In this document: one piece after another, positions 9,563-17,002 of the stretch
Layout of the letters: each line of letters starts with the position of its first letter
Position numbering within the stretch: the stretch's first letter is position 1
Assembly (NCBI RefSeq): GCF_000813345.1
Contig: NZ_BBQF01000001.1
Location: 496,001 to 560,000 of the forward strand
Direction of reading: 5' to 3'
DNA from: Sulfurospirillum arsenophilum NBRC 109478
GTDB taxonomy: Bacteria; Campylobacterota; Campylobacteria; Campylobacterales; Sulfurospirillaceae
DNA length: 64,000 bases
Translations under genes and position numbers: made by a program
The notes under the pieces: generated by a model
Databases searched by the model: none
The model's input: only the letters and a program-made list of their open reading frames with translations
What the model was told of the DNA's origin: nothing

Positions 9563-10894
9563 ATGTCTTTAAATATGTTATGTGATCAATGCTCTATGAG
9601 TGCCATCAATGGCTGTGGTTCTAAAGGTCAAGATATAGGAACGTGTGGCAAAGATGCCAACTTGGCAAAACTTCAAGACATCATGATTTACGGTCTTAAA
9701 GGTCTTAGTGCTTATAGAACACATGCGAATGAATTTGGTGCCAATACCAAAGAAGTCGATGACGTCATCGCTCAAACACTATACTTCACCCTTACCAACG
9801 TCAACTTCAACTTTGACGATCATATCGCTCAACTGATGAAAATCGGCTCTGCGGGTGTTAGAATGATGGACATCTTAAGTGATGCACACACTTCTCACCT
9901 TGGCGTTCCAACCCCTGTTCAAATCAGTCAAAACAGAGCTGAAGGTAAAGCGATCTTAGTAAGCGGTCACAACCTTGACATGTTCTTAGAGCTTTTGAAA
10001 CAAACAGAAGGTAAAGGCATCAATGTTTATACGCATTCAGAAATGCTTCCAGCACATGCGTATCCAGAGCTTAAAAAATACCCTCACCTCAAAGGTAACA
10101 TCGGTAAATCATGGTTTGATCAAACGAAACTTTTTGAAGAGTGGGGCGGAACTATCATCGTTAACACCAACTGTATCGTTCCTCCAAAATCAAACTCAAC
10201 TTATATCGATAGACTCTATACTTACGACATCGTAGGCATCAAAGAGGGCAAAAAAATCCAAAACAATGACTTTAGTGAAGTTATCGCTCAAACATTAGCA
10301 CTTCCCGATGTAACAGGCTTTGACAGTGAAGAGACACTCGTAACAGGTCACCACTATAAAACCATCCTTGGTCTTGCGCCTCAAATTCTTGAAGCAGTTC
10401 AAGCAGGTAAAATCAGCCAGTTTTTTGTCATCGCAGGTTGTGATGCTCCAGGAAGTGGCGGCGAATACTACAGAAAAATGGCAGAGAGTTTACCAAATGA
10501 CTGCGTCATCTTGACATCAAGTTGTGGTAAATTTAGATTTAACGACATCGACTTTGGAACCGTTGCAGACACAGGCATTCCTCGCTACTTAGACCTTGGT
10601 CAATGTAATGACAGCAATGGCGCTGTACACATCGCTCTTGCCCTTGCTGGCGCCCTTGGTGTTACAGTACATGACTTACCAGTCTCTATCGTTCTTAGCT
10701 GGATGGAGCAAAAAGCAGTTCTTATTCTTCTAGGACTCTTTAGCCTTGGCATCAAAAACATCTACTTAGGACCAAAACCACCACAATTTGTAACTGATGA
10801 CATTTTCGCTTTCTTGCAAGAGAACTTTAACTTGCATTTGACGGATGACGCGGCATCTGACGTGGAAAAATTACTGCTTAAAAAACCTGCGTAA
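9563..10894 (+). CDS. hcp: Hybrid cluster protein, short form (NO reductase / hydroxylamine reductase)
   Basis: Hcp carries a cubane cluster and a hybrid Fe-S-O cluster and reduces nitric oxide or hydroxylamine in anaerobic cells. At 443 residues it lacks the helical insert of the ~550-residue E. coli type, so it resembles the short class III. N-terminal cluster cysteines are at 7, 10, 18 and 28 (C-x2-C-x7-C-x9-C), the last gap being longer than the usual x5. Hybrid-cluster ligands are all visible: SGHN, HSEM, NTNC, AGCD, SSCGK, GQCND and the Glu and Lys of WMEQK. It stands alone behind an FNR-type box. No hcr reductase gene is next to it. Confidence 0.93.
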   Translation: MSLNMLCDQCSMSAINGCGSKGQDIGTCGKDANLAKLQDIMIYGLKGLSAYRTHANEFGANTKEVDDVIAQTLYFTLTNVNFNFDDHIAQLMKIGSAGVRMMDILSDAHTSHLGVPTPVQISQNRAEGKAILVSGHNLDMFLELLKQTEGKGINVYTHSEMLPAHAYPELKKYPHLKGNIGKSWFDQTKLFEEWGGTIIVNTNCIVPPKSNSTYIDRLYTYDIVGIKEGKKIQNNDFSEVIAQTLALPDVTGFDSEETLVTGHHYKTILGLAPQILEAVQAGKISQFFVIAGCDAPGSGGEYYRKMAESLPNDCVILTSSCGKFRFNDIDFGTVADTGIPRYLDLGQCNDSNGAVHIALALAGALGVTVHDLPVSIVLSWMEQKAVLILLGLFSLGIKNIYLGPKPPQFVTDDIFAFLQENFNLHLTDDAASDVEKLLLKKPA

Positions 10895-10896
10895 AC

Positions 10897-10908
10897 TTTA
10901 CATGTAAA
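10897..10908. repeat. Iterated palindrome TTTACATGTAAA
   Basis: Perfect 12-bp copy 2 bp after the hcp stop codon, in front of the terminator hairpin. Confidence 0.9.
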
Positions 10909-10914
10909 AAAGAT

Positions 10915-10941
10915 AGGGAACTCTTCTACGAAGGGTTCCCT
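10915..10941 (+). terminator. Hairpin after hcp
   Basis: AGGGAAC and GTTCCCT pair across a 13-nt loop. The tail (CGTCTTTA) is only weakly T-rich. The remaining gap to 11136 is very A+T-rich and holds a TATAAT at 11054-11059 that may serve the next gene; nothing else was seen. Confidence 0.6.
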
Positions 10942-11136
10942 CGTCTTTATGCTCTCTAATATGCAATGACTAATAGAATAGACATTCTAAAAAAGATTTA
11001 TATTTTTTGATTCGAATAGGGTGATTTCAAAGTAGGGCATTTGTAAATTATGTTATAATTAGTATGATATAAAACTATAATTTTATTATCAATTATAAAC
11101 AAAAAAAATACAAATTGTTAGATAGGATAAATATAC

Positions 11137-11469
11137 ATGAAATCGATATTTCCTGAACCAATATTAAATCTTCCTCAAGCAGATATTCCAATTAAAGGTC
11201 TTAATGCTTATTTATCACAAAGCAGTAATCACCAAATTATCTTTATGGAATTTTCTGAAGATGTTGATTTGCCCGAACATTCTCATGCGAGTCAAGTGGG
11301 AATTGTTCTTGAAGGTAAAATCGATTTAATAATAGATGGTGTTAAAAATACCTTTCAAAAAGGGGATAGATATTTTATACCGAATGGTATAAAACATTCA
11401 GGCAAAATCTATGCAGGATATGCAGATATGACATTTTTTAATGAAAAAAATAGATACAATGCAAAATAA
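11137..11469 (+). CDS. Small cupin-domain protein
   Basis: The 110-residue protein is a single cupin barrel. Motif 1 is visible as His48-x-His50 with Glu59 (PEHSH, VLEGK), and motif 2 as PNGIKH with His87, so a metal site is complete. Substrate and reaction cannot be told from sequence. The gene stands alone after a long A+T-rich leader, and its own base composition is more A+T-rich than its neighbours, which may indicate transfer. It is not closely related to the second cupin at 16.6 kb. Confidence 0.8.
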   Translation: MKSIFPEPILNLPQADIPIKGLNAYLSQSSNHQIIFMEFSEDVDLPEHSHASQVGIVLEGKIDLIIDGVKNTFQKGDRYFIPNGIKHSGKIYAGYADMTFFNEKNRYNAK

Positions 11470-11509
11470 GAGAATAGACTGCGAAGTAAATAGAGATTAG
11501 GACTAAATT

Positions 11510-11725
11510 TTAACTTATTTTAGCTTCAACCTCAATCACCTCACCACCCACTTCAATAATCTCTCCTGAAACGATTTTAGCGCGTTTTCGAAGCTCAACT
11601 TCACCGTTTCGTTTAACCTGTTCTTCTTCTATGAGCATCTTTGCTTGCGCTCCACTCTCTGCAACACCCGTCACTTTGAGAAGTTTAAATAACTCTATGA
11701 AGTCATCTTCTAGTTCAAATTTCAT
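11510..11725 (-). CDS. S4-domain RNA-binding protein (YbcJ-like)
   Basis: This 71-residue protein is almost entirely an S4 RNA-binding fold, with the helix-helix pattern FIELFKLLKVTGVAESGAQA followed by the basic strand VKRNGEVELRKR. It resembles YbcJ-type stand-alone S4 proteins, which are thought to bind structured RNA. A longer reading from 11749 exists, but ATG 11725 has AAAGGAA at the right distance and matches the family start. The gene is alone and divergent from the Rieske operon. Confidence 0.85.
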   Translation of the reverse strand: MKFELEDDFIELFKLLKVTGVAESGAQAKMLIEEEQVKRNGEVELRKRAKIVSGEIIEVGGEVIEVEAKIS

Positions 11726-11766
11726 TTTTATTCCTTTGTTGATGTGCAATAATATCCGAATCCATC

Positions 11767-11778
11767 TTTACATGTAAA
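11767..11778. repeat. Iterated palindrome TTTACATGTAAA
   Basis: Perfect copy in the divergent gap between the S4 gene and the Rieske operon. Confidence 0.9.
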
Positions 11779-11866
11779 CCTCTTGGCGCTTCTCAAAAGC
11801 CAGTAAAATTTTATTAATGGAAGTTTTTGGTAAAATGGCTATGCGTAAAGCATGGCATAAAGGAAA

Positions 11867-12373
11867 ATGGGGATGGATAGAAACCGAAGACTGGTGAATT
11901 ACTCGCTCTTAGCGCTTACGGGGACGGGTGTGTATTACACGGTCGGTACGATGTTCCAGTCCTTAGAACCACCCAAAAAAGCACTCCTTGATGCGGCTAC
12001 CTTTATCGACATTAACGCATTACCACTCAATGAAATTTCTTATAGGACATGGCAGAAAAAACCGCTTTTTATCCTCAAAAAAGACGCTTCATTGACTCTC
12101 GATAAAAAGCGAGACATTAAAATTGGCGATTATTATTACACATTGATGGTGGGGATTTGCACCCATTTAGGCTGTGTTCCAAAGTATGATGCTACTGTTA
12201 AACGCTTTGTCTGTCCGTGTCATAATGGGCAGTTTGACTACAATGGCAACGCACTTGCCAGTCCTGTGACAAAGCCCTTAGTCATTCCTCCTTTTAAAGT
12301 GCATGATGAGACGATTATCGTCGGAGAAGTAGGCGAGGCGTATCTCCAACTTATGGAGGCATCAAAAGCATGA
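11867..12373 (+). CDS. petA: Rieske iron-sulfur protein of a cytochrome bc-type complex
   Basis: The Rieske protein takes electrons from quinol at the outer face of the membrane. The 168-residue product has an N-terminal membrane anchor (about residues 10-30) and the two [2Fe-2S] loops CTHLGC and CPCHNG, each with one Cys and one His ligand plus the disulfide cysteines, then the Pro-rich loop. Start may be ATG 11867 or ATG 11873: AAAGGA sits very close to the first and at normal distance from the second. It overlaps petB by 4 bp (ATGA). The complex lacks a cytochrome c1 gene here. Confidence 0.93.
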   Translation: MGMDRNRRLVNYSLLALTGTGVYYTVGTMFQSLEPPKKALLDAATFIDINALPLNEISYRTWQKKPLFILKKDASLTLDKKRDIKIGDYYYTLMVGICTHLGCVPKYDATVKRFVCPCHNGQFDYNGNALASPVTKPLVIPPFKVHDETIIVGEVGEAYLQLMEASKA

Positions 12374-13530
12374 ATTTAAAGCTTAAAAATTTCAATATTT
12401 TACTTTACACAGGCGCTATCATGGTGGTTTTGTGCCTTTTGTTACTCGTTTCGGGTATTTTCCTCTCTATGCACTATATTCCCGATGCGGAGAAAGCCTT
12501 TGAGAGTGTTCATACGACGATTATGCAAGAAGTCAATTACGGCTGGTTGTGGCGAAAAATCCACGCGCTTGGCTCAACTTTTTTCTTTTTACTGCTCTAC
12601 ATTCATCTTTTGGGCATGCTCTATTTTGGCTTTTACAAACATGGTAAAACGAAGTATTGGTACAGTGGCATGGTGCTCTATTTTTGCTGTATGGTCATCG
12701 GTTTTACGGGGTACGTGCTTCCGATGGGGCAGATGAGTTACTGGGCGGCGCAAGTCATCACCAGTTTGTTGGAGTATATCCCCGGAGCTGGGGAAGACAT
12801 CGTGCTGTGGGTTCGAGGCGATTTTAGTGTGAGTGGCATTACGTTGCTGCGTTTTTACACTTTGCACATTGTGGTGATGCCTTTAGCCATTACACTCATG
12901 GTGCTTACGCATACGGACTTTGTAAAGTGGTACGCAACGACGAAGCTTTCATGGAATCGCAAAGGTTTACATGTAAGCAAAGAAGAGCGTTTTAGCAAAC
13001 ATGACATCACACCCAAAGAGCCAAAACCGTTTTTCTCCAATGCCATTTTAAAGCCATTGTTGGCGTGTACACTCTTTTTGGCACTCTTTTTTTATTGTGT
13101 CTTTTTTCATGATGAGTTAGCGTTTGATGCTCTCAATCTCACTCCTGCCAATCCGAGCGATACGCCCTCCCATATCTATCCTGAGTGGTATTTTTTATGG
13201 ATGTTGCAGTTGCTTAAGAGCTTTTTCTTTGACATCGGGATGATTAAAGGTTCCTACATCGGTATGGCTTCACTGGTGGTGGTCAATGTTGGGCTTTTAC
13301 TGATGCCACTTTTAGATCGAAACCCTCGTCGCATTCCCGCACATCAGCGTCCTTACTTTTTGGCGTGGTTTTGGGCGTTGGTAGTCTCTTTGATAGGTCT
13401 TACCATTTTAGGAAAATTACCAAGTTCGACGCTTACTTTGTGGATTGGGTTGTTCTTCTCCACGGTGTTGATGGCACTTTTTTTCATTTTGCCTTTTTTA
13501 TCTGGGAAGGAGTCTCATGCCAAATCTTAA
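12370..13530 (+). CDS. petB: Cytochrome b subunit of a bc/b6f-type quinol oxidase complex
   Basis: The 386-residue protein carries the b haems and quinone sites. Haem ligand pairs are His65/His79 and His166/His181. The second pair is 15 residues apart, as in cytochrome b6, and not 14 as in mitochondrial cytochrome b. The Qo-site motif is PEWY, followed by FLWMLQLLKSF. About eight to nine membrane segments are predicted, so the b6 and subunit-IV halves are fused as in cytochrome b. It overlaps petA by 4 bp and the next small gene by 14 bp. A palindrome core at 12967-12976 is read as LHVS. Confidence 0.93.
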   Translation: MNLKLKNFNILLYTGAIMVVLCLLLLVSGIFLSMHYIPDAEKAFESVHTTIMQEVNYGWLWRKIHALGSTFFFLLLYIHLLGMLYFGFYKHGKTKYWYSGMVLYFCCMVIGFTGYVLPMGQMSYWAAQVITSLLEYIPGAGEDIVLWVRGDFSVSGITLLRFYTLHIVVMPLAITLMVLTHTDFVKWYATTKLSWNRKGLHVSKEERFSKHDITPKEPKPFFSNAILKPLLACTLFLALFFYCVFFHDELAFDALNLTPANPSDTPSHIYPEWYFLWMLQLLKSFFFDIGMIKGSYIGMASLVVVNVGLLLMPLLDRNPRRIPAHQRPYFLAWFWALVVSLIGLTILGKLPSSTLTLWIGLFFSTVLMALFFILPFLSGKESHAKS

Positions 13531-13786
13531 AATTTTTGCGGCAATCGTGATGTGCGTTTTTGTACTTGTCGTGGGGCTTGAGTGGTTGCCAAAACAGTAT
13601 GCCTCGCAGAATGCCATTGTTGTAGAACAGACACTTAAAACGGCATCGAGTGAAGAAAAAGCGATTTACGAAAAAGAGATGAGCCGACGTGAAGGGATAG
13701 GGTACAGCATTGTGGGGTATTTTCTTTTACTCTCGACGCTCTTATACCTTAAAATTCTTCTGCAACGCCCTAAGAAAATGGAGTAA
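13517..13786 (+). CDS. Small membrane protein of the Rieske/cytochrome b operon
   Basis: This 89-residue protein has hydrophobic segments at about residues 5-22 and 62-80 with a charged stretch between. It contains no CxxCH, so it is not a cytochrome c, although it takes the place where cytochrome c1 is normally encoded. It overlaps petB by 14 bp and is surely co-translated. It may be an accessory subunit or anchor of the complex. I know no family for it. Confidence 0.75.
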   Translation: MPNLKIFAAIVMCVFVLVVGLEWLPKQYASQNAIVVEQTLKTASSEEKAIYEKEMSRREGIGYSIVGYFLLLSTLLYLKILLQRPKKME

Positions 13787-13794
13787 CTAAACGC

Positions 13795-13806
13795 TTTACA
13801 TGTAAA
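13795..13806. repeat. Iterated palindrome TTTACATGTAAA
   Basis: Perfect copy (14 bp with flanking C/G) in the 22-bp gap between two convergent genes. Confidence 0.9.
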
Positions 13807-13808
13807 GA

Positions 13809-14321
13809 TTAGGATTTCTTTTTCGCATCCAAAATCATGTCGATAATCATCGCAAAAATGCCTAAAGTAATGAGCGTAAATGCCCATGAAAAGCTTTTGG
13901 TGATGACGTATCCGACAATTAAAATGGCTAACGCTGTGGGAACTTCGTTGTAAGCTCTGAAAAATTTACCATCTTTCGTGCAGGTGTCATTGGCAAGTTC
14001 CAAACGGTACTTTTCCAGTGAAAACGAATAAAGTGTGAGTGACATAAGTACGGTAAACTTCGCATAAATCCATCCACCGCTTGAGAGCAGTTGAGGGTCA
14101 AGTAAAATCATACCAAGACCGCTTGTAAGGGTTGCCCAAAAGGCAGGAAGCCCAATGTACTTGTAGATTTTGTATTCTTGAATTTTCACAACGTCCACAA
14201 ACTCTTTTTTCTCAGCATGCTCAACATGGTAAACAAAAAGCCGTGGCAGATAAAACAACATCGCCATCCACGACATCAACGCTATAATGTGAAAGGCAAG
14301 CAACCATTTATAGTGTTCCAA
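13809..14321 (-). CDS. hemJ: Protoporphyrinogen oxidase HemJ
   Basis: HemJ is a membrane protein that oxidises protoporphyrinogen IX to protoporphyrin IX in haem synthesis. The 170-residue protein has four to five membrane helices, the conserved His in LLAFHIIALMSWMA and the LPRLFVYH segment with a second His, the family's haem-binding positions. It starts with TTG at 14321 behind AAGGATAG. The gene is convergent with the Rieske operon. Haem supply fits the cytochrome genes around it, but no other hem genes are near. Confidence 0.88.
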   Translation of the reverse strand: MEHYKWLLAFHIIALMSWMAMLFYLPRLFVYHVEHAEKKEFVDVVKIQEYKIYKYIGLPAFWATLTSGLGMILLDPQLLSSGGWIYAKFTVLMSLTLYSFSLEKYRLELANDTCTKDGKFFRAYNEVPTALAILIVGYVITKSFSWAFTLITLGIFAMIIDMILDAKKKS

Positions 14322-14418
14322 CGTCTATCCTTTTTTCATTTTACAGACGCATTATAACACCAAAAACTTACCCTAAACTGCTCTTTTGTCTTTTCATTAA
14401 ATTCTATCCGAATCACGC

Positions 14419-14430
14419 TTTACATGTAAA
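14419..14430. repeat. Iterated palindrome TTTACATGTAAA
   Basis: Perfect copy between hemJ and the MocR-type gene, 15 bp before the MocR-type operator. Confidence 0.9.
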
Positions 14431-14445
14431 GATTTTTAGTGGAAA

Positions 14446-14477
14446 ATAACCATACAATGTTATAATTGTGTGGTTAT
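14446..14477 (+). promoter_or_regulatory. Palindromic operator over the promoter of the MocR-type gene
   Basis: ATAACCATACA and TGTGTGGTTAT form arms (10 of 11 pairs) around a 10-bp centre that contains the -10 box TATAAT (14461-14466). A protein bound here would cover the promoter, as expected for self-repression. A sister site with the same CATACA-N10-TGT pattern lies before the exporter unit at 15887. Confidence 0.7.
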
Positions 14478-14492
14478 AGCAAGGAGAAATGA

Positions 14493-15878
14493 ATGTCCGA
14501 CATTACCTTTGATCATCTACCTCTTACATGGAAGCCTAAAATTATTCCCTCACACAAACCCTTTTACATAGCTCTTGCGGAACAATTAGAAGCCGATATC
14601 AAAAATGGAAATTTGCTCCCAGGTACTAAACTGCCTCCACAGCGTGAACTCGCCTATGTGTTGGATGTCAATGTCAGCACCATTTCACGGGCATTTAAAC
14701 TATGCACGCAAAAGGGATTGCTCTGTGGAACCATCGGCAGTGGAACGGTTGTCTCCTATGACTCCTTAACCAATTTAAGTCTGATTCCCAAGCAGACCTC
14801 CTTTCCTCTTATCGAAATGGGCTCGATGATTCCGGATGAAAATACCTATGATGAAATAACGCAGGTGATTAAAGAGATGCTCAAAGAGGCTGAGTTTGGG
14901 AGGCTTTTTGGGTATGGAACCTTTATGGCGACGCATTGGCAAAAAGAAGCAGCGGTGAAATTTTTAGCGCATATGGGATGTCACTCTACGGTTGATACGA
15001 TCCTTCCATCCCAAGGCGGTCAAAATGCTATTGTGGCCATTCTTGCAGGTCTGTTTAAATCAGGCGATAGGATAGGCACAGACCCACTTACCTATCCAGG
15101 ATTAAAGTCAGCTGCAAATATGCTGGGCATTCAGCTGGTTCCAATTCGTCACATTGAGCATGAAATGAGCGAAGAGAGCTTGATTTTGGCGTGTGAGAAT
15201 GAAAAAATCAAAGGCATTTACACGATGCCTGAGTATCAAAACCCAACCACGCATCTGATGTCAGAAGCATGCAAAAAGATGATAGCACGCGTGGCAAAGC
15301 AGCGAGATATCATCATCATTGAAGATGGCATTCATAGCCTTTTAAACGAAACGCCTAGAAGTACCATTGCAAGCTATGCCCCAGAGCAGACCTTTTATAT
15401 CGCCAGTCTTTCAAAGATCGTCGCTCCGGGTCTTAGGTTAGCGTATATCGTGACCCCTTCGCGTTATAAAAACGCTTTAACCAATGCAATTTACAATCTC
15501 AACATTACCCACTCACCCTTTTTACTGGAACTTGCTTCTCGCATGATGGCATCAGGAAAGGCCTTAAAATTGGTTCAAGATCGACGCATTCTCGCCAAAG
15601 AGTGCAATCACATCGTCAATAAAATCTTAGGGGACTTTGATGTGAGAGGTGCCACCTCTTCGAGCTTTCGCTGGCTTGTGTTGCCAGAGGGCATTGATGC
15701 AAACAAGATCGAAGAAGAAGCCTTTAATTTAGGTGTTCAAGTCTACAGCTCAGCGCGTTTTGCGGTGGGAACGACGAAGCCCATCTCTGCCATACGCCTT
15801 GCCATTACCGCTTCGAGAAGTTTAGAAAATTTGGAGAAAGGTTTGGTGATTTTAAGAGATTTACTTCAAAAGGCATAA
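14493..15878 (+). CDS. MocR-type regulator (GntR winged helix fused to aminotransferase-like domain)
   Basis: The 461-residue protein joins an N-terminal GntR winged helix (about residues 20-90: LLPGTKLPPQRELA, NVSTISRAFK) to a fold-type I aminotransferase domain. The PLP-binding lysine is visible in SLSKIVAPGLR. MocR proteins sense PLP or amino-compound ligands and usually activate a neighbouring transporter or enzyme gene while repressing themselves. The start has AAGGAG at 6 bp. The operator at 14446-14477 covers its promoter and recurs before the next unit, which encodes a phzF remnant, a LysE exporter and a cupin. The likely role is control of that exporter; the ligand is unknown. Confidence 0.88.
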   Translation: MSDITFDHLPLTWKPKIIPSHKPFYIALAEQLEADIKNGNLLPGTKLPPQRELAYVLDVNVSTISRAFKLCTQKGLLCGTIGSGTVVSYDSLTNLSLIPKQTSFPLIEMGSMIPDENTYDEITQVIKEMLKEAEFGRLFGYGTFMATHWQKEAAVKFLAHMGCHSTVDTILPSQGGQNAIVAILAGLFKSGDRIGTDPLTYPGLKSAANMLGIQLVPIRHIEHEMSEESLILACENEKIKGIYTMPEYQNPTTHLMSEACKKMIARVAKQRDIIIIEDGIHSLLNETPRSTIASYAPEQTFYIASLSKIVAPGLRLAYIVTPSRYKNALTNAIYNLNITHSPFLLELASRMMASGKALKLVQDRRILAKECNHIVNKILGDFDVRGATSSSFRWLVLPEGIDANKIEEEAFNLGVQVYSSARFAVGTTKPISAIRLAITASRSLENLEKGLVILRDLLQKA

Positions 15879-15886
15879 TTGTTTTG

Positions 15887-15908
15887 CATACAATTTAAAG
15901 AATGTATG
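15887..15908 (+). promoter_or_regulatory. Second MocR-type operator, before the exporter unit
   Basis: CATACA-N10-TGTATG has the same half-sites and exact spacing as the operator at 14451-14472. A TATGAT -10 box follows at 15914-15919 without a good -35, as expected for an activated promoter. Confidence 0.6.
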
Positions 15909-15948
15909 TATGCTATGATTCCTCATTAAAAGATAGAGGAGTAAGCGT

Positions 15949-16032
15949 ATGAAATGCTACAGTGTTGATGCTTTTGCTGAAAAACTCTTTGTGAATACAA
16001 TGCTTTTTTCTTATGTAAAGGATAAGGCCTGA
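15949..16032 (+). pseudogene. Remnant of a phzF-like gene, 27 codons
   Basis: A 27-residue reading frame begins MKCYSVDAFAEKLF, closely like the first strand of PhzF-family isomerases (pattern VDAF..K.F.GNPAAV), then loses the similarity and stops. It has a good GAGGAG site 7 bp before the ATG. Its TGA overlaps the exporter's ATG by one base (TGATG). I read this as the start of a phzF gene whose body was deleted. The retained start may now act as a translated leader that couples ribosomes to the exporter gene. PhzF proteins are normally ~260-300 residues. Confidence 0.5.
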
Positions 16033-16616
16033 TGAACATGACATTTTTTCTCTCATACTGCTTGATGATGACTATTACCCCAGGTCCGACCAACATCATG
16101 ATTCTCTCTACGGTTCATCACCATGGCGTTTCTAAAGCTCTTTTGTTTTGTTATGGCACGATTGTGGGATTTGGGATTTCCTTGGCGTTAGCGGCATTTT
16201 TTAATGCTTTGCTGAGTGCATTTATTCCCAATATTATTGTGGTGATGCAATGGATTGGAAGTCTTTATATGCTCTACTTAGCCTATCAAATCGCTACGAT
16301 GGATGGAAAATCTGGTTCAAAAAAAGAGTTTGGGTCATTTAAAAAAGGTTTTTTATTACAATTTGTCAATCCCAAAGTAATTCTTTTTTGTTTGACCGTT
16401 TTCCCAAGTTTTATTTTACCCTATCATACAACGCCAGTAGAATTGATGTTTTTTGTGCTTGTCATCACGGCCATTGGAGCATTTTCATTTTTTACATGGA
16501 TCTTTTTTGGATCGCTCTTAGCGAGATGGATGCAACACTACCGTAAAAGTGTCAATGGTATTATGGCAGCCTTTTTGGTCTACACCGCACTGATTATTTC
16601 AGGAATAATGAATTAA
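16032..16616 (+). CDS. LysE/RhtB-family amino acid exporter
   Basis: The 194-residue inner-membrane protein has about six hydrophobic segments and the family's N-terminal motif TPGPTNIMI in the first helix, plus the QFVNPKV motif near residue 113. Family members export amino acids or related small molecules. The substrate is unknown. Start is ATG 16032, coupled to the phzF remnant by TGATG, or the close ATG 16038. It is followed 12 bp later by a cupin gene, and its promoter has the MocR-type operator. Confidence 0.88.
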   Translation: MNMTFFLSYCLMMTITPGPTNIMILSTVHHHGVSKALLFCYGTIVGFGISLALAAFFNALLSAFIPNIIVVMQWIGSLYMLYLAYQIATMDGKSGSKKEFGSFKKGFLLQFVNPKVILFCLTVFPSFILPYHTTPVELMFFVLVITAIGAFSFFTWIFFGSLLARWMQHYRKSVNGIMAAFLVYTALIISGIMN

Positions 16617-16628
16617 AAGGAAAAAAAG

Positions 16629-16946
16629 ATGATTACAAAACACAAAAATGCACAACCACGGACATTTTTAGGAGTAGATTTTATTTTGTTGTCGCATGGA
16701 GAAAAATCTATGGTGACCAAAATGCTGTATAAAATAACTGATAATGTCCCAAAACACGCACACCCCAATGAGCAAAGTGGATATGTCGTTTCAGGAAAAT
16801 ACAGACTTACCTTTAATGATTTTGATGAAGTGTTAGAAACAGGAGATAGCTATACCATCCCAGAAAATGTTCCCCATAGCCTCGAAATTCTTGAAGCAGG
16901 TGAAGTAGTTGATGTATTTACGCCACCACGAGAAGATTATCTATAG
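16629..16946 (+). CDS. Small cupin-domain protein of the exporter unit
   Basis: The 105-residue single-domain cupin has a complete metal-site pattern: KHAHPNEQ (His43, His45, Glu48) and PENVPHS. It follows the LysE exporter by 12 bp with AAAGGAAAA before the ATG, so it belongs to the same transcript and probably acts on or binds the exported compound. The reaction cannot be told from the sequence. Confidence 0.82.
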   Translation: MITKHKNAQPRTFLGVDFILLSHGEKSMVTKMLYKITDNVPKHAHPNEQSGYVVSGKYRLTFNDFDEVLETGDSYTIPENVPHSLEILEAGEVVDVFTPPREDYL

Positions 16947-17002
16947 CCTCTTCTAAAGTGAGATTATTCTACAATGGCATAAAGACTAAAAGGACAGCAC
17001 TT

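Noticed and set aside
11137-11469. The A+T-rich cupin as part of a mobile island
   Set aside because: No transposase, integrase, tRNA end or direct repeats flank it; composition alone is not enough.
16958-17002. GTG start that would lengthen the helicase by 15 residues
   Set aside because: The added residues do not resemble the family, and ATG 17003 has a good AAAAGGA site.
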